Source: Cercis canadensis (taxonomy: Eukaryota; Streptophyta; Magnoliopsida; Fabales; Fabaceae). From it: a stretch of 64,000 nucleotides of DNA. Position numbers and translations under genes: made by a program. Positions 36,101 through 58,947 of the stretch are shown in pieces. Every line of letters begins with the position of its first letter. Position 1 is the first letter of the stretch. The notes beneath the pieces were generated by a model. That model was not told the DNA's origin, ran no database searches, and saw nothing but the letters and a program-made list of their open reading frames with translations. The stretch spans positions 95,044 through 159,043 of the forward strand of contig QAOA01002553.1 of the NCBI GenBank assembly GCA_003255065.1, given 5' to 3'.

Positions 36101-37708
36101 ATAAATTGATATGAAATAAATTAGTTAACAGTGTACTTACTAGTAGAACTGGAAATGAAAATGCAGAGACATACACAAGTTTTAATTCAGTTTTTGGTGC
36201 TTAGTAGAGGTCAGAATTATCTTGTTTAGACTCTTGACAATGTAATTTGACCTCACTTTCATCACATGTTCAAGAGGAAAATATTTGTTGAAGGTAAATT
36301 ACAAATAATTGCTACTTCAATCTCATTAATTTAATCGTTCTTATTAAGAGGTTTCTCTGGTGCCTGTCATGTTTATAGTGTCCAAGTCTATTGTCCAATC
36401 TTTTATGTGATACTTGTATGGATATAGTCAAAGTTGGTTATATAATCAAAGTAGTAGTGCATTATTGTCAAAATCACATATTCTTCTATAGGGGTTTAGT
36501 ATGCCTTCCAGGAAACATCAACTACATATTTTATCATATATAAGTTAAAAATTATATATTTCAATATAAAAATTCGGATTATCACAGTTTAGCCCCGATC
36601 AGATTAGTGAACCGTCAACTACAAACCCCTTTCCAGTTTAGTGCTAGGTCTAACTTTAAAAAATTTACCCAAAAAATACAAAACATGTAATTACTTTTAC
36701 TCCATGTGATTAAAATAAACTGTTTCACTAACCATATGTATATGATATAAAATTGTAAAGCATAAAGCAACAGCCATTTATCCCTATGTCTACATGATGG
36801 GAAAATTACTCCCAGAAAGTCAAAGCAATCAATCAAGATCACACCAAGATGTGGCAGTCTGACAAATTTTCCATATTCACATATCAGAGAGGATAAATAA
36901 TTTAGATTACAAGATTAGTGTAAGTTAAACTCTTGAATATCATTACCTCCAAAATTATCTCTCCAATATTCTTAATTTTTCTTCCTAGGGGTTTACAATC
37001 TTTACTCCCACAATAGTCTTCACACATTATATCTTCTCTCACACCTCAAATACTTTCATTCCATCTCTTTTTCATGCAAATATCAAACCAAGAAAGATAC
37101 AAAATATCAATAAGAAAAAGACAAATAACAAAAAAAAATTGGTAGTGGATTCTTTTTCATGCGATCTCTTCTTTGTTTTGAGGGAAGGTATAGAACAAAT
37201 TTTTAAGGTTTTTATGTTTAAGAGAAAAAAAAAAAAAATTGAAAGAGAAGTAGAGGGTTTGAGCCAGACTTGCAAAGCTTATCTCTAATATATTTTTGTT
37301 TAGGCTATAACTTTATGTTTAAACATGAAACTCGCAAGCCGTCATGATAACCTTGTGGTGCAAAGCCTATTTTTTGAACTTCTCTTATTTGGACCTTTTG
37401 AAAGAAGTGATATCTCCCAATTTTCTTTTTCTCTTTTCTCTTTTGTTGAGAAATACAAAGATGACTTTCTGCTAAAGCTAGTAACTACGACTAACTAATT
37501 GACATCCACTTGCAAGCACACGCAAACATTTAAAGAATTAACTACTCAACTTATGCGAACAACATTGTACCGTAGTGGAATCTGCAGCATATGCGATGAA
37601 GTGATCACCCCAAATGGATGGATGAAAATTTGCTGAACGGCGGGCAACATCAGATGCTGGTATTGAGTTCTGGCAGGGAGCAGAAATTGCTGAGACTGGA
37701 GTAGACAT
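33130..37708 (-). CDS. TPS-a type (sesquiterpene-class) terpene synthase, exon 3 shortened
   Basis: Seven exons: 37571-37708, 35796-36078, 34796-35045, 34470-34688, 34240-34378, 33528-33776 and 33130-33423, about 520 aa in frame. Motifs: [11 protein letters not shown] (RRx8W) near the N-terminus without a plastid transit peptide, DDIYD (metal binding) in exon 4, and DDIVSNEFE (NSE/DTE-type) across exons 6/7. These and the exon pattern fit cytosolic TPS-a enzymes that cyclise farnesyl diphosphate. Exon 3 begins at [14 protein letters not shown]; the ~37-40 residues normally before it (the ...VFNKFK...LYEA...RVHGE... stretch) are absent. An acceptor AG after a poly-A run at 35046-35047 would keep frame but lacks a pyrimidine tract. 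The usual Arg before WWKDL is Met. The family is certain; activity is doubtful, and it may be a pseudogene or locally misassembled. Confidence 0.85.
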
Positions 37709-37759
37709 TATTTTCACTCCTAAGTAATAAACACTGAAATATTTCAAGTTTCAAGAACC

Positions 37760-37766
37760 TATATAG
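37760..37766 (-). promoter_or_regulatory. Candidate TATA box of the terpene synthase
   Basis: TATATAG-like sequence about 52 bp upstream of the ATG at 37708. It would place initiation near 37730, downstream of an in-frame ATG at 37747, supporting 37708 as start. Random AT-richness makes this only suggestive. Confidence 0.35.
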
Positions 37767-37809
37767 TAACTAACACATATTCTACCGACATTGGAATTTA
37801 TAGGGCACC

Positions 37810-40380
37810 CTTTAAATATTAATCTAGAATTTTCCATGGACATCTAAAATATTATAGACTGTTAGAAGTAAAGAAAACTAGCTGCATCAGGTAAAAAAAA
37901 AAAAAAAGAAGAAAAGACAAGGAAAAGTGTAAAACATTGAAGAAGAAGAAAATCGGTTGTAAAAAAAAAAATATCTGCATAGAAAGTACTAGAAGAATGC
38001 AGAAGTAAGTCGGTGGAAAAAGTAAGAAAAAAAATCTACACTGAAGCTAATAAACTCAATGAAGTAGATGTCTATAAAAAGGGTTGAGTTGGTGAAAATA
38101 AGAAAAAAAAAAAGAGACCNAAAAAAAAAAAAAAAAGAGACGAAGAATTAAATAATACATTAGCAATTCCTTTCTTCTCTCTCACACTCACTCACGTCCC
38201 ACATCTCTGCCACCATTTAGCCTCAAAACCAACACACCCTAACCCAAGTGATGAAATGAAGGAATTATCTGAATGTACAAATAATATTTTTTTTACTTTT
38301 TTTTGTACTTGTATGATACAATTTTTGCACTCATGATCTGCATTTACTTTTGCCTTGAACCACACGAAAAAAAAAAAGAAAAAAAAAACCATGTTTTAAG
38401 ATAAAAGATTTGCAAATCCTTAATTAGCCAATCCATCCTACTCCAAAGGACAATAATTTAGTATTAGTAAGTTTGAATTCTGATAAGATACATGTGGTCT
38501 TCTTATAATCTGGTTCCTTTAATATGTCCCCACTAGTTAATAAATATCACTAATATGACAAAATGTTAAAATCACTAATGAAAAAAAGTGGAAAGATCGA
38601 TGTGTCATCTCTCTCAAATACCCGAATGGAATGATTGATGCCATTGAGTGACATTCTTATTTGGTTCTTCAGCAGAACCTTTTCCGTAATTTACCATCCA
38701 TCCTATACATAATTTCATATGTTGTTTCGCAATATTTGCCATTAGCTGAACTGTGTGAAGAAGATTACATAAATTCATTTTCCCTTTTTTTTAATTTAAT
38801 TATTTGTTAAATAAATATAATGCATAGACTTAGACGAATAGAAAGAAAAAAAAATCTATTTTTTACTTTTTTATTAGTACTCTTAAATCTAGTGACACAA
38901 AAATTTATTTATAAATTTTTTTTTCTTTTTTTATTTATTTATTATTTATAAAAATTTAAATGCTAATAAATTGGTCAAATGGGTTAGAAAAGATATTGGG
39001 TTAAATTAACAATGAACTAGGCTAAGGTAGTAAGACTAAAATTTACTTTTATTACAAATGCCTAAATATAAAAAAAAATAATAATAAAAAATTAAAAATT
39101 TACATCTTTTTTGAAAATTATTTTTCTCAAACAAAATATAATATCTACACCTACTGACTTACTTCAAAGGGGAAAAAGCCCCTTACTTATGTGTGCCATA
39201 AATTGATAGTTGGGATGGATGATTTGACTCCCTGACTACAAAAAAGAGGGAGAAAAAAAAAAAAAAAAGAACTAATTCATGGATACTACCATGTGAGTCT
39301 AATTGACAAACTAAGTGCCACGATATAGTTGTCTCAAATGAATGCACAACCAAAATGATTAGAGATGAACATATCATTATTGTGATAATCGACATAAAAT
39401 CACAATGACGACTATATATTTAAAACAAAAATGAGCGAAAATTTATGCTAAGACAACATAATGTAAAAAATACTATGATAAATTTATTTCATTATCTTCA
39501 ACTTAAGATATTAGAGAAAATTAAAATCCCAAAGATGAGATTGTCACATTTTGAAAATGTGGATTTAGAGGTGCAAACACAACCTGTGAAAATCAGAACA
39601 TGAAGAGGATAAAATCAGAATATTAATTAAAACACTACATAACCTGCAAAATCTAGATCACCTAATTCGCTTGGAAGGAGCAACGCGTCGTGTCTAGTGC
39701 GGCAGATTCATAAATTCAGAGTGTATTCTCTATCAATCCTTACACTAAGAATTTTAAATCTGCAAATTAAGGAAAGAGTTTGAACCAGTGCGCCAAATTG
39801 GCTCTCACTCGATCAAATTGACACGATAGACATAGGCTATAGGAGTTATGGATAAATAGGTCTTTTATCTTTATTTATTGTTATTATTATAGTTTCCATT
39901 ATAAAACAATCAGTTCTTAATTACAAATTGTATCACAAATTCAGCGAAATTTCTTTTAAACGCTGTGAACAAAAATGAATACCTCTTCACCTGAGTGGCA
40001 GTTTCTTCAAAGCTGTTGTATGAGGTTAATCCAGTGAAAGAGTGCCATAGTGAGGGAGAGGTAACAGAAATGAAGAAATAGGAGGAGATAGAGAAAACAA
40101 ACTCTGTTCAAAGCAAAGAATGGGGAAGAACCAACTCTATTCCGACAAAGCTGAGAGGCTTCTCCACTTCTTTCTTCCTCATTGCAAGATAGGTTGCTGC
40201 TATTCGGCAACCCCTCTCCCCGTTTCAATTACATACTTTTTTCAATGGGTTTTTATTATTTTTATGGATGCTAGGAAAGAGATGTTCATCTTATTCTAGC
40301 CTTTTTTTTTTAACATATAACTTTTTGTGTTTTGCCCATTTAGATAAGCCCATCTAAAATTTTAATCAATTAGTAAGAGT
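37810..40380. other. Gene-poor AT-rich region with one N (38120)
   Basis: Contains A-rich tracts at about 37890-38140; an N at 38120 is flanked on both sides by A-runs ending in GAGAC, again like an unmerged contig overlap. At 39980-40230 the minus strand has slightly higher GC and a short frame reading MALFHWINLIQQL, followed by a CAG/GTGAAG donor-like site. This could be an orphan 5' exon but has no partner exons. Nothing else recognised. Confidence 0.5.
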
Positions 40381-40387
40381 TTATGAG

Positions 40388-40388
<1 letters not shown>

Positions 40389-40435
<47 letters not shown>
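40389..40435. repeat. (TA)n microsatellite
   Basis: An uninterrupted run of more than 20 TA units, able to form a hairpin or cruciform. A smaller (TA)n lies at 43247-43270. Confidence 0.95.
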
Positions 40436-40439
<4 letters not shown>

Positions 40440-41035
40440 CACACTCGAGCCGCATCTGCATTGACAAATTTTTATAAATTGACCATTTGGCGCACACGCA
40501 CCCACACGTAAATTATGTGATTTAGTGCAAAATCATCAAGGGTAATTCAGCATATTCACATAACCTGCCTATTTATATTATATTTAGATAAAAAAAAATA
40601 CAAAATGCAACCAAGTTTCAAATAAAATTTTCAAGCGAAGTTAAAACTGTATACCAAGAGACACCAATTACACTTGCAAAAGTATCCGTATCCATTGAAC
40701 TAATTAAGATGTCTTGCTACAGATTGCATCTTGTACATCGGTTGTTGTTCCTTGTCCAACATGGTTCCTTGCAAAATTCACCTTGAGACTTTCATTTCTC
40801 CAATTCTATTGACAAAAGGTTATAAATATTCAGATATATTTATCTAAACTCATGAACATATCATTTTCCTTTTATAAGAATTAAAAAAGATAAAAAAAAA
40901 AAATTAATATAATATAACAGAGTACATGAAGAATGAAGGATAAGGTAAAATTAACTATTAGAATATTTCATGTCGATTAGCATAAATCAGCTTTTCTACT
41001 TTTATTAAAACCCAGATATAATATTAGTCAAATTA

Positions 41036-41419
41036 GGGTGTCTTTGGATGGGGTATTTGTAGAGTGTAATGTATTTGTAAAGTGTATTTGAAATGCTAAT
41101 TTTGAATTACTTTGTTTGTGTAATTTTTTAAGGTATTTTTAAAATTCAAGTGTATTTTTATAGTGATTTTCAAAATCTTAATATAGTGTATTTCAAATTC
41201 ACTCAAAATAGAGTGTATTTCAAATTCATATTTTTCATGTGCTCTTGATCAAACTTTATTTTTTCCTATTTGAACTTAATTTTCACCATTATAGGCCAAA
41301 TCAATGCTCCAAATTACTTTTTTTTTTTTTATAATAAAGTATATCCAAACAAGGTATTTTATAAATACATGTATTTGAAATACACAATAATTTATCAAAT
41401 ACCACATCCAAACACAACC
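41036..41419. mobile_element. Tourist-like MITE with TTA target-site duplication
   Basis: The element starts GGGTGTCTTTGGATGGGGTA and ends, reverse-complemented, GGTTGTGTTTGGATGTGGTA. Both ends are flanked by TTA (41033-41035 and 41420-41422), the target duplication of PIF/Harbinger-Tourist elements. The interior is repetitive in GTATTTGAAATAC-type words. Non-coding, 384 bp. Confidence 0.8.
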
Positions 41420-41616
41420 TTAGTAAATCATGTACTTAGCCCTAATCTGTGATTTATGTTTCGGGCTATTATGTTCCACTAAGCTGTAAGTAGACTTTCT
41501 TGTATGTGGGCTGTCCAATGATATGGGGTAGGTCAGCTGATTACGTTTACACAAGGATAGGTCCCTACACTTTGCTTATATATGTTTGTAGCCGTCCCAT
41601 TAATGCACACCTGAAA

Positions 41617-42185
41617 ATATTAGGCTTAATTGTAATTTTGGTCTTCTTATTTTAACAACTTAAACTTTTTGGTTTCCATTCTTTAAAAATGAACTATTGA
41701 ATTCCTCTATATTCATAAAATGTACAATTTTGGTCCTTTTGTCTTTAAGTCAAAATTCTTAAATTTATTTTAAGGTGTAAAGTTCTCTGATTCATAATCT
41801 CACAATTCAGATTGAAGAGTTACGTCTTATGAACCTCCCCACTAAATTTTAGCTCAATCTAATGGTGAATGAGTTTAGATCTTCAGTTAGATGAAAACTT
41901 ATGATTTTGGTATTTTGAGCTAAATCTCACCGTTAGATCGAGTTGAAATTTAGTGAGGGTATTCATAAGACGAAACTCTTCAATCTGAATTGTAGAATTA
42001 TGAATTAGATAACTTTACACATTGAAATAATAAATCTAAGAATTTTGATTTAAAGACAAAAGGACCAAAATTGTACATTTTATGAATATAGAGAGACTCA
42101 ATAGTTCATTTTTTTAAAAATGGGACCAAAAAGTTCAAGTTGTTAAAATAGGAGTATTAAAATTATAATTAAGCCAAAATATTTT
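41617..42185. mobile_element. ~570-bp near-complete hairpin (foldback element)
   Basis: The left half (TAGGCTTAATTGTAATTTTG, CAACTTAAACTTTTTGGT, ATGAACTATTGA, AAAATGTACAATTTTGGTCC, AGTTACGTCTTATGAA) is repeated as its reverse complement in the right half, over arms of about 260-275 bp with a very short loop near 41895. It has no coding capacity. Transcription through it would give long double-stranded RNA, a substrate for Dicer-like enzymes. Confidence 0.88.
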
Positions 42186-42469
42186 AGGTCATGAGAGAAG
42201 TTTACTCTCATTAGCACATACACACAAAGTTAATCTCAAACGTGTGTTCCATGTTCAGATATATTCCTATAGGATATTTGATCTGGGTAATTCTATAACT
42301 CAAGTGCTATAGAATGAATTAGTTGTTAACTTTCTCTTACTGCTGATTCTAATACGGAAGGATTTGATGACATCTGTGACAAACATTATTCTCAAATATG
42401 TGACATTTAATCAAATTTGTGCAATTATGAAAATCAAAACTAATTAATATGCTTATATTGATATATTGT

Positions 42470-42692
42470 TGACCCGAGGAGACTGTGAACACTCCATATT
42501 CTTGAATATCGAATGCATTTCTCCTTTTTTTGGTTTCCTATCGGTGTCTAGGTTTCGCCCGACTAATCTAGTTTCGAGCCGGAAAAGACCACAAGGGTGG
42601 CAAAACTCTCTCAACAGACGCAGCTGTATACCTAAAGGCTCAAACCTGAGACCCTTAGTTAAGCTAGAACACCTCATGCCTTTCTCCTTCTA
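42470..42692 (-). mobile_element. tRNA-derived SINE
   Basis: Read on the minus strand, the 5' part has a box-A-like TCTAGCTTAACTAAGGG and a box-B-like GGTTTGAGCC about 25 bp later. It is followed by CTAGATTAGTCGGGCGAAA and CTAGACACCGATAGG, words typical of plant SINE bodies (ATTAGTCGGGC...ACACC). The tail beyond 42470 is AT-rich. It lacks coding capacity and needs LINE functions for mobility. Confidence 0.6.
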
Positions 42693-43079
42693 ACCTTGCA
42701 AGATTGATCATTTTAACCATTCCCATCACTTTTGTCCAGTTTGCTTCTTTTATTTCTGCCCCTTCGTTGGAAAATCTATTAAGAATACTCACATGTGAGT
42801 AATGTGGGTGTGAAGTAATGTGAAATAGAGAAGTCTCATATCGAATAAAAAAAAAAAGAGAGAGAGAAATCCCATACTACTATGCATTTGGTAGCATCTA
42901 AAGTCACTTAAACTTTCTCTATACAAGTCAACTTGTACACACTACAATAATTTCTCACATGTTATGGAATACATGACTTGCTAGAATCAATGGCTTATTC
43001 AATCATTAATAATTTTCTACACAGAAAATTATATATAGAGCCTGAAATGCTTTTTTTATTGGTTTCAGTTTGCCCACCT

Positions 43080-43440
43080 ACAAATAGGATGGTAATGAAT
43101 CGAGCTAGGCCTTACGGCTCAATCAGAATTGGCTCAGCTCATAGCTTGGCTTGATTTAATGTCAGCTGAAAATCTTAGCTCTAGCTCGACTAAGCTCAAC
43201 ACACAAGCTTATCTTATTTCTTTTGCCAAGTCTACTTTAGACGTAATATATATATATATATATATATATTAAAAATATCGACAGAGTCTTATATATATAC
43301 ACATACGCACATATAACCTATCAAGCTAGCTTATGACTTAATAAGTTGAACACATAATAGCTCAAGCTCAGCTTATTTGCTAAATGAGCCAAATTATTTT
43401 GCTCACAAGCTTAATTGGCTCAACTCATTGCCATCCCTAC
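43080..43440. mobile_element. MITE with GGATGGTAATGA / GGATGGCAATGA ends
   Basis: The left end reads ACCTACAAATAGGATGGTAA and the right end reverse-complements to GTAGGTAGGGATGGCAATGA. The interior is full of AGCTCAAGCT-type words in mirrored orientation and contains a (TA)n run. Non-coding. Probably hAT-related, but no target duplication was read. Confidence 0.6.
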
Positions 43441-43524
43441 CTACCAAAGAAAAATAGATGCATTATGTACCATACTCCCACTGTTTATGTATTATTACAT
43501 GCTCACCGCCACATACACGTAATC

Positions 43525-44016
43525 AATGTTTTAAATGGTGTCGTAAAAAAATGACCAGTCAGACCGGTTGAACCAAACGGTCGAACCGGCCACACTAAAA
43601 ATATGTTTTTAAAAATTTATAATATAAGTACAATATAAATTTGTACATAGCACAAACTTAAGTCATTAAACACATTTGTCATCTTCATGCATTCTTCTCA
43701 AATTGAGGAGAATCTTGGTTGAACCAAGCATCTGTCTCCCTTAAGTTAATCTCGCCACTTTCATAACTATCATTTCCTATACCAATTGAATCTAAGTCAA
43801 TTCCTCCACTTTCACCTCCAAGTTGTGATTCTCCTTCTTCAAGACATAGTTGCTCTTCATTGTTTCCTTCATTTTGAATATTTTCTATTGGAATTGCTTC
43901 AACACTACAAAACAAAAGCATTCATTTTACAATTTATTAAGAAATAACAACCAGCCTACAAGCAATAACAAATGACATTTGAAAAATATCACTCATTCAC
44001 ATAGACAAGCCAAGCA

Positions 44017-44048
<32 letters not shown>

Positions 44049-45434
44049 AACAAATCAAAATATCCCATATGCTGCTATAACATCACAGACCAAGAGGGAA
44101 AAAAAATGATACAGTAGTAAGCACTAAATATACCAAATTAGTTCAAACTGGGTGCAAACATCACAATTTGTTAAACAAGAGAACAACACAATTTGTTAAA
44201 CCAGAGAATCCACTAGTAACAAGAGAACAGCAACTAGAGAACTATATTTGGAACCATTTTCAGTGCTGTAGAATAATTCATAAGGCATATACTTTTTCAG
44301 AAATCAATCTCATTAATAAGTTAAACACAAGCACAATTTTGTTTAATTAGTCTCTATTTGGCACTCTTTATAATTAGTCTTCAGTAATATAATTTCAAAG
44401 CAAAGTCTCTTTGGAAATATCAAGAGTAAAAGCTTTTTACATGAACTTCCTTCCTTTATATAGTCCTAAATATATATATTGCAGTCAGCAAGATAGGATT
44501 TGCACAAACATATATATTAGTATTTTCACTCGAAAATGGATCTTAATTAGCATCTTTATGTTAGTCTATAATACATATATGTCAGCAGACTTGTATTATG
44601 TACTTTACTTTTTTCTTTTTATTTATAAGGGATTGGAACTAAAAGAGGCTATACTTGCACTTGCCATGTGGAGTTCACATAATCTGATTTATGTACATGC
44701 TTTGAACTGAACCTTTTATATATCAGACTACAAATTTTCAGTTGAGGCTTCAAGAACAGTGAGCTAGAGACTGTAATAACTACTAAAAATGTTCTCCTCC
44801 TGCCCTAATAACATGACATTTCCAACCCTTAAATGCTGGCGGAATTAAGCAAGCATCGCAAATAGATAAAGCAATGGTCCTTGTACCATTTCATTAATAA
44901 GTTAAACACAAGCACGAAGTGAAGTTATTAACACAAACACACACAGAAAATCCTAACTTTGATCAAGTTACAGTCACTAAAATCAAAATTTCAAGTATAA
45001 GGAATAAAGAGGCTAAGCTGAATCAAGAAAACAAAATAGTGAAATACTAATAAAGAGGGACTCACCGATGCCAAAAATAGGAGAACATTAGTGTGTTTGC
45101 CAGTGTTGATGGGTGTCCGCCGGAGGTTGAATGGAGATTAGGGCCAAGAGTGGAGAAAGGATTGTTATGCGTGAGCTGAAATTGGGAATGAAAATCCCTC
45201 AGCCAAAGCGACACCGTTTTGGCAATTTTTTCTTTTAAGAAATAAAATCTTTGAACCATCCGATTATTGCAAACTGATACCGGTTCAACAGTTTTATTAG
45301 TTTTGACTGGTTTGCACCAATTTTTATCTGTTCAACCGCCCAAACGGTTTATCCCCCATAACCGAACCGCTATCCTAACTGAACATCGATCAAATCGGTC
45401 GAACCACAAGGTTTGGTCCGGTTTTTAAAATATT
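43525..45434 (-). mobile_element. hAT-like DNA transposon remnant (1.9 kb)
   Basis: The ends are mirrored: ATGTTTTAAATGGTG...CCGGTTGAACC on the left and, reverse-complemented, AATATTTTAAAAACCGGACC on the right, with further CGGTTCGACCG words inside each end. The minus strand between 43685 and 43921 encodes an acidic peptide (ESGEINLRETDAWFNQDSP) resembling C-terminal tails of plant hAT transposases, but no DDE core is present. Internal deletion derivative; superfamily assignment is tentative. Confidence 0.5.
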
Positions 45435-46175
45435 GCACATAGCTACACAAGGGATGTTGAGTTTCTAAGAGAATGCTTGGTAGATCTTAAGAGACTTCTT
45501 GTAGACAAGAGATTGCACTACATTACCTAGTGAATTATGGTAATTTTTGTGCATGGAAAATTGTTTTGGGCTCTAGTGATCCTGCACTCCATTACCTTGT
45601 GTTAATTGCATTTGCATCTATTTATTAATTTAGGGTAACGTTTACACCCATTTTACTCATTGGAAAATAAGTAAATGATACTCCCTTGATGTTTTATTCC
45701 TTTACCCCTTACTAAACATACCCTTAATGATAGATATTATTTATTTTCAATGAAGCAAAAAAATCCATCTGTGAACACTTTGATATAGAAAAAGGTTCAG
45801 AATGAATGAATGAATGTATACAACACAAAATAATTACAGAGAATACAATAATGATATGTATTACTATAATTACAGAGTTCCTGCATTTCAGGTGATAGCA
45901 GAAAGCAGAATGGGAAAAAATTGAGACAGCTTTCAAGAACTTCTATTCCCTTAGAATGGATTTTGCTTAAATCTTACTGCACAGATTGTTGTCCACATGC
46001 AAGATAAGATGTTCTCCAAGAAAATAGTGATGCTCCGAATGAAAACCTCAATATTTCCACCAGCTGAACTTCTCATTGTATGAAATGAGTTATGGTGACT
46101 CCATAACCGCGAACATAATCAAACTTGAAATGATGCAGCTGTACACTTGCAGAATTTATCTCCTATTCGTTTTTG
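45435..46175. other. 3' flank of phytoene desaturase
   Basis: AT-rich intergenic sequence between the hAT-like element and the PDS stop codon. No further gene recognised; the PDS 3' UTR should extend into its right end. Confidence 0.55.
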
Positions 46176-57149
<10,974 letters not shown>

Positions 57150-57750
57150 TGCACCAAACCCAAATCCCAACTTGGTGCCTGAGCCCAGAATTCAATTAGA
57201 TGGTTGATGCTCTCCAATTTTAAATAACCTGCAAGATACCCATATTGAAAAATTGAAACTTTATACTCTCAAATAAACCAATTATACCAGGAAGCAAAAC
57301 CCATATTCTGTTCTTACGGTACTGTTTGTCTGCTTAGAACTTTGGGAGTATTTCTTAGCCCAACATGAAAAATTCCAAAAAGAAAAACCTCATCACTAAA
57401 TCACTGTTTGACTCAAACACTGAAATTTCAATAACTGGATAAAGAGCAGTAACAAAAAGATAAAGGGAAGTTGAATATTACCAATTTGCAGAAGCTACAA
57501 GAGAAGGCTTAGGAACAAGGCCACTGGTGGGGGTCGTGGCCTTGTGGGGATAGCACCATTGCTTTTGTGGGTGGGTGACATTTTGTTTAAAGAATATTCT
57601 TTATTGGATAGTGAGGAAGAACACGACAAAGCCATTTCGGCAGTTGCCCTGTTTGAAGCCCCTTTTTGTGGAATAGAAAATTTGCGTCCGTTTGTCTTCT
57701 CCGTTTTTATACATACAGTAGGAGAGAGTAGTGTGGTTTTTGTTTTCTGA
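57150..57750 (-). promoter_or_regulatory. PDS 5' leader with intron and upstream ORF
   Basis: The leader appears split: acceptor ...TCTTGCAG at about 57229 and donor TTG/GTAATATT at about 57481, leaving leader exons of about 57150-57228 and from 57482 outward. Within the distal leader an ATG at 57635 opens a 46-codon frame (MALSCSSSLSNKEYSLN...) ending at 57495, before the donor. A second in-frame ATG (MSPTHKSN) follows. If included in the mRNA this uORF would reduce PDS translation. The transcription start is not fixed by sequence; both the intron and the uORF are predictions. Confidence 0.5.
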
Positions 57751-57779
57751 TGTACCAAAGTGCGTTCAACCCACCAAAA

Positions 57780-58947
57780 GATAATGTTGTCCGCACTCAC
57801 GCCACACAAGAATTGTTGGTGCACGGAATAGAAAAGAAAAATTATACTCCCACTGAAGCTATAATTTTAAATAATTTGGTACACAATTTTTTTTTTAATT
57901 CCGAGAAAACTGTATTTATAAGAACCTTGTTTTTTAAAATATTATAATTTATGTTTAGTTAATTTTAAATATTTTTTAAGAATATAAGACAGTATTTTTT
58001 TATTCTAGTTCAAATGTTATTTTTCTTAGAATCTTAATTATTTTTAAAAATACTCTTATTTAAATTTAATTAAAAAAAATAATTTTCCAAAAATACCATT
58101 GTCATCTTTCTTAAATAAAAAAAATAATAATTTTCTCTTTTTAAAATAACATTGACCATATTAAAATTTTAGTTATTTTCTAAAAGATACTTCCTATCCT
58201 CCATTCATTACTTTTTTACTCAATAAATTTAATGTTATTACAAATATCTCAAAAAATTAAGTCAATATAAAATTCCTTATAAAATACAAAAATAACATGA
58301 CATAAAAATACATGCCAAACTCATTTTTTTTTAAAAAAAAAGTTAAACTTTTTGTTTTACATATATATTTTTTATATTATGTCGTTATTATATTTTATAA
58401 AAAAAAATTATATGTTCTACAATCAAAAGCAAGTTATATTATTGATCTAAACCACCAATATTGAATAGTTCTCCCCAAATCAATCTGCAACCTTCTTAAG
58501 ACCAGCAGCATCATTGCCAGAATTTACACTGGATAATATCCATAATAGATCTAAGTTATATTCAATAAAAGAATATTACTTGTGAGAGAAGGTACAAGTA
58601 TGACGAAAAAGAGGTGAGTTGCAGATTGAGGAGACAGGAAAAATACTTCAATACCTCAACCTTAACACTAGCTGTGTCATACCAGATGAGTAAATTACCT
58701 GTCTATTTTTATGCCAAACAATTTCTTAACATTACAACATTGTTCTTCATGCTGGGGATAACAGCGAAAAATAAAAAATACAATTGAGAATCTGGTTTAA
58801 GTTCAGAAACAATAGGGTAAGTTTGCTAAGAACAAATTTATAGTAATTGAACGCAAATATATGAATTGGATCACCTAATGCAAACTTAATCTTATAATAA
58901 AATCTTGTTTTTTTTTTTTTTTTTCATACAGACAAGATAACTATTAT
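57780..58947. other. Intergenic between PDS and TOP3B
   Basis: Very AT-rich. Around 58260-58430 an inverted pair (CCTTATAAAATACAAAAATA and its mirror TTATTATATTTTATAAAA) resembles the MITE-like repeat at 17740-17940. The rest holds the PDS promoter and the TOP3B 3' flank. No gene seen. Confidence 0.55.

Noticed and set aside
57495-57824. 109-codon minus-strand frame as a separate gene
   Set aside because: It overlaps the expected PDS leader; only the internal ATG part is kept, as a possible uORF.
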